Shown here: in pieces, positions 1 to 6,132 of the stretch
Layout of the letters: every line of letters starts with the position of its first letter
How positions within the stretch are numbered: position 1 is the stretch's first letter
DNA from: Candidatus Amesbacteria bacterium RBG_19FT_COMBO_48_16
Lineage (GTDB): Bacteria > Patescibacteriota > Microgenomatia > CAZETR01 > Amesbacteraceae
Direction of reading: 5' to 3'
DNA length: 12,622 bases
Assembly (NCBI GenBank): GCA_001775555.1
Contig: MEXE01000004.1
Location: forward strand, 1-12,622
Position numbers and translations under genes: made by a program
The notes under the pieces: model-generated
Told to the model about the DNA's origin: nothing
Seen by the model: the letters and a program-made list of their open reading frames with translations, nothing else
Database searches by the model: none

Positions 1-32
1 TAGGGTCGTCGAAGTCGACTTCTCCTATTCTG

Positions 33-476
33 CTACAGTTCCTCTTCCTCAAAAACAGCCAACGCTGTTCTAACTTGCTTATCCAATTCTGCCCTTCTCC
101 TTTTGAAACTCCGGACGGCATCTTGGCCGTTTCCTGGCACCATGCCCCCCTGTCCGTGTCTCAACAACCATTTTTCCTCACGCCGGTCTCTTGCCCTAGC
201 CCGGATGTCCTTTGGGTCAATCGTCACTACTGTTGTTACTTTGGCACCATCAACTCCCAAAAAAAGAGTTGGATTTTTCGGATTTGGATAGACGTAGCGA
301 AACCGTCCATTCCTACCGTCCCCTTGTTCGTCAGGTTGACTTAACTCCAGCAAACCCAACACTTCTTGTTTCGCAATTTGCCTATGGCTCGTTACAGCAG
401 AATTTAGCGGTCGCCCGGCGACCCTCTCCATATACCTTTGTATAGCGTGCAGTGTCGTCTCAAACTTAGCTGGCAT
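33..476 (-). CDS. Small basic protein, DUF4258/RelE-like motif (uncertain)
   Basis: This is a 147-residue protein of unknown function. The N-terminus (residues 9-19) has the pattern His10, Arg14, Glu17, Arg18, and residues 77-88 form a hydrophobic strand reading KVTTVVTID. A His-x3-Arg-x2-Glu-Arg helix followed by a late TVVTI-type strand recalls DUF4258 and BrnT/RelE-like RNase folds. That is a visual resemblance only, and this protein is longer than most such toxins because of a very basic tail (residues 91-135) and an acidic end. The start is ATG at 476, supported by a Shine-Dalgarno-like AAGGA about seven bases upstream. No partner antitoxin is obvious: the 5' side holds only a possible 37-codon ORF and the 3' side leaves the window. 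The coding call is fairly secure; the function is a guess. Confidence 0.7.
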   Translation of the reverse strand: MPAKFETTLHAIQRYMERVAGRPLNSAVTSHRQIAKQEVLGLLELSQPDEQGDGRNGRFRYVYPNPKNPTLFLGVDGAKVTTVVTIDPKDIRARARDRREEKWLLRHGQGGMVPGNGQDAVRSFKRRRAELDKQVRTALAVFEEEEL

Positions 477-485
477 TTAGATTCC

Positions 486-599
486 TTAGCCTGATTTTAC
501 CTGAATTGTCCAGAAAAACCATAACCAGCACAACTTATAGTCATCGTTCTCAAGTTTGCAAATTTCAGCCTCAAGCCATCTCGCAAATTCCGGTTTAAT
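486..599 (-). CDS. Possible 37-residue ORF lacking a canonical start
   Basis: This frame reads a protein-like sequence with an amphipathic acidic first half (EFARWLEAEICKLENDD) and an aromatic second half (LCWLWFFWTIQ), ending in TAA at 486-488. The Shine-Dalgarno of the next gene (start 476) overlaps that stop, as expected of a coupled pair. No ATG, GTG or TTG lies before residue 22; a TAA stop lies 15 bases before the ATT at 599. That ATT is six bases after TACTAT, the spacing seen at leaderless starts elsewhere in this window, so a non-AUG start is conceivable. The alternative is a decayed gene remnant. Most gene finders would miss it. Confidence 0.2.
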   Translation of the reverse strand: MKPEFARWLEAEICKLENDDYKLCWLWFFWTIQVKSG

Positions 600-644
600 C
601 GGTATATAGTATTAGGGTTTGCCTTGGATGAGAAGATAATCTTT

Positions 645-1028
645 TTAACTCGGCCTGGTTTGCACCAGCTGGAAGTAGTTGCCGTCAATGTCCTCAAACG
701 TCGCTATATAACCATAATCCTGCAGATGGTAAGTATCGGCAATCTTTTTTACCCCGCCCCTTTCCAGCTTTTTTACACTACTTTCGATATCACTTACTTC
801 CAGATTAAACATCATCCTCTCCGGATTTTTGTTCTTTCCCGTAATCCGGCTATGGTTCAAAATATACAGGTTGCTGCCTGATTCAAACTCAAATCCGTAC
901 ATCTCTTCCCCCTTCTCTCCCGTTTCCGCTTCAAGCGTAATTTTTAATCCCACCTTATCCGCGTAAAACCGGGCCAGCCGACCCGGTTTTGCGCTAAAAA
1001 GTAATATTCCCTCAAGTCCTTTGATCAT
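645..1028 (-). CDS. VOC-superfamily (glyoxalase/bleomycin-resistance-like) protein
   Basis: This 127-residue protein has the paired beta-alpha-beta-beta-beta layout of the vicinal oxygen chelate fold. The first module (about 1-60) has RFYADKVGLKI, then the strand EMYGFEFESGSNLYIL. The second module (about 70-125) has MMFNLEVSDIESSVKKLERGG and closes with FEDIDGNYFQLVQ. The usual metal ligands look replaced: Asn75 stands where the second-module His is common, and Gln120 where a Glu is common. A non-catalytic binding or resistance-type role is therefore as likely as an enzyme. It starts at ATG 1028, only three bases after the stop of the DUF2795-like gene, with no clear ribosome site of its own, so translation is probably coupled. 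The substrate cannot be told from sequence. Confidence 0.85.
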   Translation of the reverse strand: MIKGLEGILLFSAKPGRLARFYADKVGLKITLEAETGEKGEEMYGFEFESGSNLYILNHSRITGKNKNPERMMFNLEVSDIESSVKKLERGGVKKIADTYHLQDYGYIATFEDIDGNYFQLVQTRPS

Positions 1029-1031
1029 AGG

Positions 1032-1238
1032 TTATAAACTAAGGGCGCGAAACACCTCTTCGGCGTTATTATAAGTTCCCCCCGGCAAAGCTTCCTCAAA
1101 CCACTTCTTCACTTCCGGCGTAAAGTCAGACATACCCTCACACGCCTCTACCAATTTCTGATTAGTGGTGGGAAAACCGTCGTGGTGGTTCAGAATGTGG
1201 TCTTTAATATTGTCTTTGGTTGCTTGGTCTAGCATCAT
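1032..1238 (-). CDS. DUF2795-like small protein
   Basis: This is a 68-residue protein of unknown biochemical role. The segment GFPTTNQKLVEACEG, then VKKWFEEALPGGTYNNAEEVFRAL, matches the pattern I associate with DUF2795: an N-terminal 'P-T-T/K' helix start, a helix ending in LP, then a 'Y-x-x-x-x-[DE]-V' helix. The match is from memory. A ten-residue upstream extension is open to 1268, but I chose ATG at 1238 because a ten-base match to the full anti-Shine-Dalgarno complement (AGGAGGTGAT, 1243-1252) lies eight bases before it; ATG at 1235 is the alternative. It is the first gene of a short operon with the VOC protein and is divergent from the Crp/Fnr regulator, which may control it. Confidence 0.75.
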   Translation of the reverse strand: MMLDQATKDNIKDHILNHHDGFPTTNQKLVEACEGMSDFTPEVKKWFEEALPGGTYNNAEEVFRALSL

Positions 1239-1242
1239 CACA

Positions 1243-1252
1243 ATCACCTCCT
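1243..1252 (-). promoter_or_regulatory. Strong Shine-Dalgarno site
   Basis: The minus strand reads AGGAGGTGAT, the full-length complement of a typical 16S rRNA 3' end. GGAGG is eight bases before ATG 1238. It decides the start of the DUF2795-like gene against the longer upstream reading, and contrasts with the leaderless starts elsewhere in the window. Confidence 0.8.
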
Positions 1253-1281
1253 CACTCTCCAATCGCAATTTAAACCAATCT

Positions 1282-1295
1282 CTGCCATAATGCAG
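1282..1295 (+). promoter_or_regulatory. Candidate promoter/operator of the Crp/Fnr gene
   Basis: The intergenic stretch 1239-1313 separates two divergent genes. On the plus strand TGC-CATAAT (1283-1291) resembles an extended -10 element, which would give a leader of roughly 15 bases before ATG 1314. The hexamer is framed by CTGC (1282-1285) and GCAG (1292-1295), a short inverted repeat spaced by six bases that could be a regulator half-site pair. Arms are only 4 bp and no good -35 is visible, so this is tentative. Confidence 0.3.
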
Positions 1296-1313
1296 TGATA
1301 TTTCTTACAAACC

Positions 1314-1988
1314 ATGCTTCCGGCCGCCAAGCTGAAACAGTTTTTCTCCCAATTTAAGCCTCTCACTTTCAAGGCGCAAGATCCGATTATTCGTGCCTCA
1401 GACACTCCTGCCGGCATTTATTTCGTCAAAAGCGGTTTTGTAAAAATGAATTCCTCCTTTGCCGACGGTCGGCAGGTGACGTTAAACATTTTCAAACCCG
1501 GTTCCTATTTCCCTATGCTCTGGGCTGTTGCAGACATCCCCAACGTCTATTCTTATACCGCCATGACCGATGTATCCGCCGCCCGGATGGGCAGGGATCA
1601 ACTGCTGGATTTTCTGGACAAAAACCCGGATATTTTAATGGATTTCACCCGCCGCATTCTGGTCGGTCTGCACGGCCTGATTACCAATATCGAGCATTTG
1701 TTGTCCGGCGACAGTTACCACCGCGTGATTGCCGCTCTCATTCTTTGTGCCAAAAGGTTTGGCCAAAACCGGGGTAAAAAGATTGTTATCGACCTGCCTC
1801 TGACCCATCAGGACATTGCCGACTTGGCCGCCATTACCCGGGAAACCGCCAGCCTGGCTATGGGCAAACTCACTCGAAAAGGTCTTATATCCCGCGCCGG
1901 CCGCAACATCATAATTCTGGATCCGGTCAAATTATCCGCCGAATCCGGTATCGAAGCTCTCTCTACTCCTCTTCCTCCCGCTTTTTAA
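1314..1988 (+). CDS. Crp/Fnr-family transcriptional regulator
   Basis: This 224-residue protein has the standard family length and order. A cyclic-nucleotide-binding-like beta-roll spans about residues 15-105 (GIYFVKSGFVKMNSSFADGR, then LNIFKPGSYFPM). A long dimer helix spans about 106-135. The C-terminal winged helix-turn-helix spans about 145-203, with LTHQDIADLAAITRETASLAMGKL as the helix-turn-helix. No Fnr-type N-terminal cysteine cluster is present, so it is not an iron-sulfur oxygen sensor of the Fnr kind; the ligand is unknown. The beta-roll lacks an evident cAMP-type RS/RT phosphate-binding signature, so a different or no ligand is likely. It diverges from the DUF2795/VOC operon and converges with the DNA glycosylase gene, their stops three bases apart. 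It probably regulates a stress or energy response; targets are not deducible. Confidence 0.92.
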   Translation: MLPAAKLKQFFSQFKPLTFKAQDPIIRASDTPAGIYFVKSGFVKMNSSFADGRQVTLNIFKPGSYFPMLWAVADIPNVYSYTAMTDVSAARMGRDQLLDFLDKNPDILMDFTRRILVGLHGLITNIEHLLSGDSYHRVIAALILCAKRFGQNRGKKIVIDLPLTHQDIADLAAITRETASLAMGKLTRKGLISRAGRNIIILDPVKLSAESGIEALSTPLPPAF

Positions 1989-1991
1989 TAC

Positions 1992-2585
1992 TCATCGCTC
2001 CAGGCTTTTCCATAGGTACCTTGCCGCCAGCGACCGGTGCGGCCGCCACTTTTCGGCAATTCTGGCGATTACTTTCAGGTTTTCCTTCTCCACTTTGTAC
2101 AGTTTGGCTACAGCCGCCCTCAGTCCTGCGTCCCCCAGCGAAAACACGTCCGGCCGGAAAAGTGAAAACATCAGAGTCATTTCCGCGGTCCACTGCCCGA
2201 CACCTTTGATCTTGGTCAACTCGGTCATCACTTCCTCGTCTTCCATATCTCCCAATTTCTCCAATACCAGTTTCCCGGTTTCAATCGCCTCGGCGATATT
2301 TTTTATGTACGACACCTTAGACCAGGATAGCCCGCAGGCCCGGATTTTCTCATTGGTTATTGCCAGCACCCGGCCGGGACGGGGGAATTTTTTCCCGAAA
2401 AGCGCCCGAAATCTCTTGCCGATTGTCGCCGCGGCTTTGTCCGAAAGTTGCTGGCTTATAATCGAATCTACCAAATCTTCCCACACATCCGTTTCCCACA
2501 CCAGTTTCAGCTCCCCGTGTTTCTCAATCAGCCTTTTCATCACCGGGTCTTTTTTCAGATGTCCAAACGGATTAGCCTTACCCAT
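1992..2585 (-). CDS. DNA-3-methyladenine glycosylase (AlkA-type, HhH-GPD)
   Basis: This base-excision enzyme would remove alkylated purines from DNA. With the start at ATG 2585 it is 197 residues. Seen: a helix SIISQQLSDKAA (41-52), the helix-hairpin-helix with ELTKIKGVGQWTAEMTLMF (122-140), the catalytic aspartate region FSLGDAGLR with Asp152, and the C-terminal WRPHRSLAARYLW. These are the hallmarks of the AlkA branch of HhH-GPD glycosylases, and no iron-sulfur cysteines of the EndoIII type are present. It lacks the N-terminal TBP-like domain of E. coli AlkA, so it is a compact form. The frame is open further upstream to 2723, but that part lies inside the upstream gene and does not resemble the family. 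The gene overlaps the 508-residue gene by eight bases, suggesting translational coupling. Specificity is uncertain. Confidence 0.9.
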   Translation of the reverse strand: MGKANPFGHLKKDPVMKRLIEKHGELKLVWETDVWEDLVDSIISQQLSDKAAATIGKRFRALFGKKFPRPGRVLAITNEKIRACGLSWSKVSYIKNIAEAIETGKLVLEKLGDMEDEEVMTELTKIKGVGQWTAEMTLMFSLFRPDVFSLGDAGLRAAVAKLYKVEKENLKVIARIAEKWRPHRSLAARYLWKSLER

Positions 2586-4104
2586 CACACGATGAAGAAT
2601 TAGTTGTTCGCCACGGAAGCGTAAACTCAATAAAAATTTTCCCTCTGATGGTTGCGGGGTAGACTTCAAAATATTCCGGGTAGTACTCAAATCCGGGATC
2701 CCATACCCGCGCCTTCTCCCCATTCGGAAATATCAGCAACTCCGTCGGTAAAAATAAGCTATGTTCCGAATCTATATGGCCATTATTGCGTTCCCCGTCT
2801 AAATAAAACCATGCTTCCTCCGGAAAAATCAGATCAAATCTGTTGCCTCCCAAAACAATTCCTACATCCCTCTTTTCTGTAATCCCTTTCTCCGCTTCAC
2901 TTTGCGGGAAAGATAGCACATATCGCAGTCTTACATTATCTCCCTTTACCATGGGTATGTGTAGAAAATTTTCATCATAATAATAACCGCTCGCACATGA
3001 ATCCGTAGCCTCAAAATTTCTCTTCCCTCCGGAACTTTCATCAACCCTAGCCGGCTCCTCGATCAAATACGCCGACTCGCTGGTAACAAAGTGAATCGTC
3101 GTCTCCCAATTTTCGGCAATCACTATTTTCAGCTCATGCTTCCCTGGCTCAAGCTTCCCCTGGTTTTTAAAAAAGAACAGCACCGGCGGCAATTCCTCCC
3201 GCTTAGCCGCCACACACTCTTCCTGGCTGATTAAGGGTTGGTGGTGGACCGAGTTTCCGTACAAACCCCAACTGGTACTCATTCCTCCTTCGGTGAAACT
3301 GTTGTCGCATTCCACATCCGGATATTGGGCAAATCCGTATACCGCCCCCGTCTTTGCCCCATCCAGAAAAAACTCCGCATTCTTAATCTTCCCCGGCAAA
3401 AAACTCAGATAATAACGATAATCGTCACGGCTGTAAGGCACTTGTTTTACCCCAAATCTGGTATCCAGAAGCAGGGTCGAAAATTGGGAAATTTTGCCGC
3501 TGATAGTATCCCCGATTTGGACCACGTTCCGTTCATCCAGAGGGGTAGGATAGTACAGCCTGGCCTCGTCATAAGTCAGCCATTTCCACCCTTCAATGAT
3601 CTTGTCCAGACTGTCCACATCTTCCGTCGTCACCAGATATATCCTATCCGGTCTCTTAATAGCCAGTAATCCCACTACGTCCTGGCCGTATTTGGATGTA
3701 TAAATTGCTTTTATGGCCTGGTAGCCGTCCACCACCACTTTTTCTAAATCTCTCTTTTCCACCTCGCCGCCATAAACTCCCGCCAACTGTTCATAATCCA
3801 GTTCCCGGCCCTGGCCGTCAAAAAATGTTCCTGCCATAATTTCGATGTTTCTCCAATTTTTCCAGCTCAATTTCTCTACTCTGCCCAATTTTTCATAAAT
3901 AGGTTCTGTCTCCAGGCCCGAATAATTCAGACGAAATCCCATCTCCCAGTTTTCATAAACTTCCGTTTTAACGCTTGGGGTTGGAGTCTGTCGGATATTT
4001 ATCACTTTCGCCGCGGGAGACTTCCTCTGGTACGGGTGTTTGATGGCCGACCAGAATACTAGCGCCACACCTATCGCCAAAGCCAGGGGAAATATTTTCC
4101 TCAT
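2578..4104 (-). CDS. Exported/membrane-anchored protein with PsbP-like N-terminal region
   Basis: This 508-residue protein has no function I recognise. Residues 4-20 form an uncleaved anchor or signal peptide (basic MRK, then a hydrophobic run), followed by a Pro/Thr/Lys-rich linker to about residue 47. Residues about 48-175 (YENWEMGFRLNYS to KIIEGWKWLTY) have the layout of PsbP/DUF1795-like lipid- or ligand-binding domains. Residues about 195-345 and 370-500 look like two beta-rich modules that share a YxLSF strand, a later FFLDG/FYLDG strand and a PGKHELKI/PTELLIF strand; they may be an internal duplication. There are scattered cysteines (DVECDNS, QEECVAA, DSCASG) that could form disulfides outside the cell. 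ATG 4104 follows a TAGAAT box. It lies downstream of the nuclease gene and overlaps the glycosylase gene, but no functional link is evident. Confidence 0.8.
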   Translation of the reverse strand: MRKIFPLALAIGVALVFWSAIKHPYQRKSPAAKVINIRQTPTPSVKTEVYENWEMGFRLNYSGLETEPIYEKLGRVEKLSWKNWRNIEIMAGTFFDGQGRELDYEQLAGVYGGEVEKRDLEKVVVDGYQAIKAIYTSKYGQDVVGLLAIKRPDRIYLVTTEDVDSLDKIIEGWKWLTYDEARLYYPTPLDERNVVQIGDTISGKISQFSTLLLDTRFGVKQVPYSRDDYRYYLSFLPGKIKNAEFFLDGAKTGAVYGFAQYPDVECDNSFTEGGMSTSWGLYGNSVHHQPLISQEECVAAKREELPPVLFFFKNQGKLEPGKHELKIVIAENWETTIHFVTSESAYLIEEPARVDESSGGKRNFEATDSCASGYYYDENFLHIPMVKGDNVRLRYVLSFPQSEAEKGITEKRDVGIVLGGNRFDLIFPEEAWFYLDGERNNGHIDSEHSLFLPTELLIFPNGEKARVWDPGFEYYPEYFEVYPATIRGKIFIEFTLPWRTTNSSSCDG

Positions 4105-4117
4105 AATTACCCGCTTA

Positions 4118-4123
4118 ATTCTA
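4118..4123 (-). promoter_or_regulatory. Candidate -10 box for the 508-residue gene
   Basis: The minus strand reads TAGAAT 13 bases before ATG 4104, one mismatch from the -10 consensus, inside a 75-base gap after the nuclease gene. It would give a leader of only about six bases. No convincing -35 was found. Confidence 0.35.
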
Positions 4124-4179
4124 CACTAAATCTTCCCCCCGCATCCGCTGCCCCCGCCTATTTAGGCAAACCATGCGTT

Positions 4180-5031
4180 TTACGCCGCGAAATACAATAT
4201 TTTTTCCCGTGATTCGTCAAATCCCACCCGTTCGGCTTCTCCCGCAATCACTCTTTCGTAATCCCGGCAGTACCGGCACCCTCCCCGCGGACAGGCTATC
4301 CCCGTCTCATCCGTCATCTGTCTCGCGGACTTGATTATCCTCCCTTTTTCAATCAGCGCTTCTTTCACTCCGTCCAAAGAGGGCAGGGGCACTTCCCGCG
4401 GCTGGTCTTCCGTCTCCAGGTACCAATAACTCAATTTAGTCACCGGTCTTTTGTTTCCGGCCTGAGTCAGCATCAGGTATATTTTCAGCTGCAGTGACTC
4501 CGCGTCCTCCTCGTTTTTTCCGGTTTTAAAGTCAATAATGTGCAGACTTCCGTCAGGCAGGACTTCCACCCAGTCCACGTTGCCGCACAGCACCAGTTCG
4601 TCTGCCTGCGACAGCCACATACTGGCCACCATTTCATTCTTGTCTTTGATGACAGTGGACAGGTTTCCGATCGGCCCGGGATTATCCTGCACCCGCCTGA
4701 CCATTGTTCTGCCCCGGTCCTCAAACTCCTTCTCTTGTTCAGCCGAGGTAAACCCGCCTCTCTTGCCACCGTTGCCGGCCCAGATTTCCTCAAAAATATC
4801 TGTCAGCGGTTTGGCAAATCGTTCCCCCCGGGGTAAATACCGGATCCGCTCCAGGGTATCGTGCACGGTCATTCCCAAAGTTAAATAAGGGTTGACAACC
4901 TGGATTTTTTTGCGAAGCGGCATTTCTTTATACACGTTATGCAGGTAGTACAACCGCGGGCATTTGTCAAAATCAGCCAGGCTTGAGTGCGACAGCCATA
5001 TTACCCCGAAAGGATATTTATACCCGGTCAT
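4180..5031 (-). CDS. PD-(D/E)XK nuclease with Cas4/AddB-like Fe-S cysteines
   Basis: This 283-residue protein belongs to the RecB/AddB/Cas4 nuclease group (PDDEXK_1), which cuts or resects DNA. All core motifs are visible: GMTVHDTLE with His57, GNVDWVE with Asp153, HIIDFKTGK with Asp167 and Lys169, and the QLKIYLM helix with Gln181 and Tyr185. Four cysteines fit a 4Fe-4S cluster: Cys24 in FDKCPRLYY, then Cys247, Cys252 and Cys255 in CPRGGCRYC. The frame is open 12 codons further (TTG 5067), but I chose ATG 5031 because AAGGTGG lies about five bases before it. It has no helicase domain and no CRISPR genes nearby, so it is an orphan nuclease, most likely in repair or recombination. It follows the DUF3175-like gene by 32 bases and probably shares its transcript. 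Confidence 0.9.
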   Translation of the reverse strand: MTGYKYPFGVIWLSHSSLADFDKCPRLYYLHNVYKEMPLRKKIQVVNPYLTLGMTVHDTLERIRYLPRGERFAKPLTDIFEEIWAGNGGKRGGFTSAEQEKEFEDRGRTMVRRVQDNPGPIGNLSTVIKDKNEMVASMWLSQADELVLCGNVDWVEVLPDGSLHIIDFKTGKNEEDAESLQLKIYLMLTQAGNKRPVTKLSYWYLETEDQPREVPLPSLDGVKEALIEKGRIIKSARQMTDETGIACPRGGCRYCRDYERVIAGEAERVGFDESREKILYFAA

Positions 5032-5063
5032 AACCGCCACCTTAGCCCGCCCAATCACCGAAG

Positions 5064-5204
5064 TCAAGACTTGTCAAAAAGCTTTCGTAATTCGATTTTG
5101 GCCTGGTTGAGAATTTTCTTCCGCCCCGGCTTGAGGTTTTTTCCCGCATCCAGGGCAAAACTTGATTCAGTCACCTCCCCCGACCACTTTCCTCCCTTTG
5201 CCAT
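5064..5204 (-). CDS. Miniature DUF3175-like protein (46 residues)
   Basis: This short gene was found by reading the gap between the nuclease and the hydrolase. The protein begins MAKGGKWSGEVTESSFALD and ends NQAKIELRKLFDKS. Both ends match what I recall of DUF3175 proteins, which start with a 'KWSxEVTExSxALDL' segment and end 'AGKNLxxxRxxxLExAKxELRxLF'. Here the roughly 40-residue middle of the family (the arginine-rich part) is missing and the two ends are joined directly. The start is ATG 5204; GTG at 5207 is an alternative. A TATACT box lies eight bases upstream, so the mRNA is nearly leaderless. The stop is TGA at 5064. It is the likely first gene of a unit with the nuclease. Family function is unknown. 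Confidence 0.75.
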   Translation of the reverse strand: MAKGGKWSGEVTESSFALDAGKNLKPGRKKILNQAKIELRKLFDKS

Positions 5205-5212
5205 CACCTTCA

Positions 5213-5218
5213 AGTATA
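5213..5218 (-). promoter_or_regulatory. -10 box (TATACT) of the DUF3175-like gene
   Basis: TATACT on the minus strand is one mismatch from consensus and lies eight bases before ATG 5204 (five before GTG 5207). The expected -35 region is occupied by the palindrome at 5223-5241, which suggests regulated or activator-dependent transcription. Confidence 0.5.
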
Positions 5219-5222
5219 GCCT

Positions 5223-5241
5223 TCACACCTCGGGGGTGTGA
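5223..5241 (-). repeat. Perfect 7-bp inverted repeat, candidate operator
   Basis: The arms TCACACC and GGTGTGA are exact complements around a five-base centre. The element starts two bases after the hydrolase stop codon and ends four bases before the TATACT box, so it covers the -35 and spacer region of the DUF3175 promoter. No T-run follows on either strand, which argues against an intrinsic terminator. The half-site order (TCACA then TGTGA) is opposite to a classical CRP site. Confidence 0.6.
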
Positions 5242-5243
5242 TA

Positions 5244-6107
5244 CTAAATGAGCTTAAGTAGGTGACCGAAGTTGTTATTGAGATAATTTAAATCAAATTC
5301 CTTAGGAAATTGATGAAACTTATAGTCGAAAAACGTGTCCTTAAATAAATTAAAATGACTGCTTAAAAAATCATTAGTGTACTCGTAACTAAGTAAAGGA
5401 TCGTGTACAGACATGGCAAAGTAACAAGCTATATTTGATGGCTTTTTCCATCCATCCTTCTCAAAATCAGCGGTCAAAACTTCATGTAGCTGGTGAACTA
5501 CCGTATCGAGTGTGTGGTGAGATAAATTTAATAACGTGTCTCTTACATCTATACGTTTTTCAATTTTACCTACTTTTTGAAGGAAACTAATAAAAAAGTC
5601 TACAGTTTTTTCGTTATTGGCTATTTTTAATATCTGCTTTTGTGCATATGGATAGAACAAAATGCTTAGTAAATTTCTTAGTAACTTCAATCTATAAGGT
5701 GACATCTTTATTGCTTTGCAGGAAACACAAGGCGAGATCAGAAAAAGTGAATCAACTTTATCTGGATAAAGTTCAACTGTTTTCAAGGTTAATATACCTC
5801 CAAAAGAAAAACCTAATATTGAGGCTTTAGGTATTCCTAAAGCTTGCAGGAAATCTCTATATGTATCTGCCACCAACTCACTTTTAAAAGGTTTAGAAAA
5901 CTTACTGGATTTTCCATGTCCGGGTAGTTCAAAAAAATATGCAGAATATTTTTGACCCATGAACTTCAAAATATTTGTCCAATTTTCAAGTCGGGAAATA
6001 GTTGCAGGAAAGATAATAAGAGGCGCACCTTTTCCGTATTTCATATACTGAATATTGGCTAAAGGAAGGCCTATGGTGTCAAAAACTATTCCATCTGCCT
6101 TTTTCAT
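5244..6107 (-). CDS. AT-rich alpha/beta hydrolase
   Basis: This 287-residue serine hydrolase has the expected family length. Seen: LPGHGKS (61-67) after the strand AYFFELPG, the nucleophile elbow GFSFGG with Ser101, a likely acid Asp236 in MSVHDPL, and the C-terminal His282 in FGHLLKL. A lysine- and phenylalanine-rich cap region spans about 130-215. There is no signal peptide or anchor, so it is probably cytoplasmic. The substrate is unknown; esters, lactones or C-C bonds are all possible in this superfamily. Base composition is markedly richer in A/T than every neighbour, and the codons follow (many AAA, TTT, ATA, TTA), which suggests recent acquisition. It starts at ATG 6107, 25 bases after the stop of the 103-residue gene. 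No clear ribosome site was seen. Confidence 0.9.
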   Translation of the reverse strand: MKKADGIVFDTIGLPLANIQYMKYGKGAPLIIFPATISRLENWTNILKFMGQKYSAYFFELPGHGKSSKFSKPFKSELVADTYRDFLQALGIPKASILGFSFGGILTLKTVELYPDKVDSLFLISPCVSCKAIKMSPYRLKLLRNLLSILFYPYAQKQILKIANNEKTVDFFISFLQKVGKIEKRIDVRDTLLNLSHHTLDTVVHQLHEVLTADFEKDGWKKPSNIACYFAMSVHDPLLSYEYTNDFLSSHFNLFKDTFFDYKFHQFPKEFDLNYLNNNFGHLLKLI

Positions 6108-6132
6108 AGCTTTATTGCTGCAATCGTTCCAG

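Noticed and set aside
497..697. 66-codon minus-strand frame overlapping the VOC gene end
   Set aside because: It runs out of phase through the end of the VOC gene, and the gap part has a more protein-like reading in another frame (486-599). No family resemblance.
2586..2723. 46-codon N-terminal extension of the DNA glycosylase
   Set aside because: It is contained in the 3' part of the 508-residue gene, has no family resemblance, and ATG 2585 gives a compact family-like protein with coupled translation.
3238..3669. Plus-strand frame of 143 codons opposite the 508-residue gene
   Set aside because: Shadow of a long minus-strand frame; its composition does not look like a folded protein.
4156..4167. 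GCCTA-TT-TAGGC inverted repeat after the nuclease gene as a terminator
   Set aside because: The loop is too small and no T-run follows on the minus strand.
5223..5241. Palindrome as a CRP/Fnr site for the regulator at 1314-1988
   Set aside because: The half-sites are in the reverse order (TCACA then TGTGA) and the spacing differs from the classical TGTGA-N6-TCACA site, so no link is claimed.
4180..5241. Cas4 as part of a CRISPR locus
   Set aside because: No repeat array and no cas1, cas2 or effector gene is present in the window.
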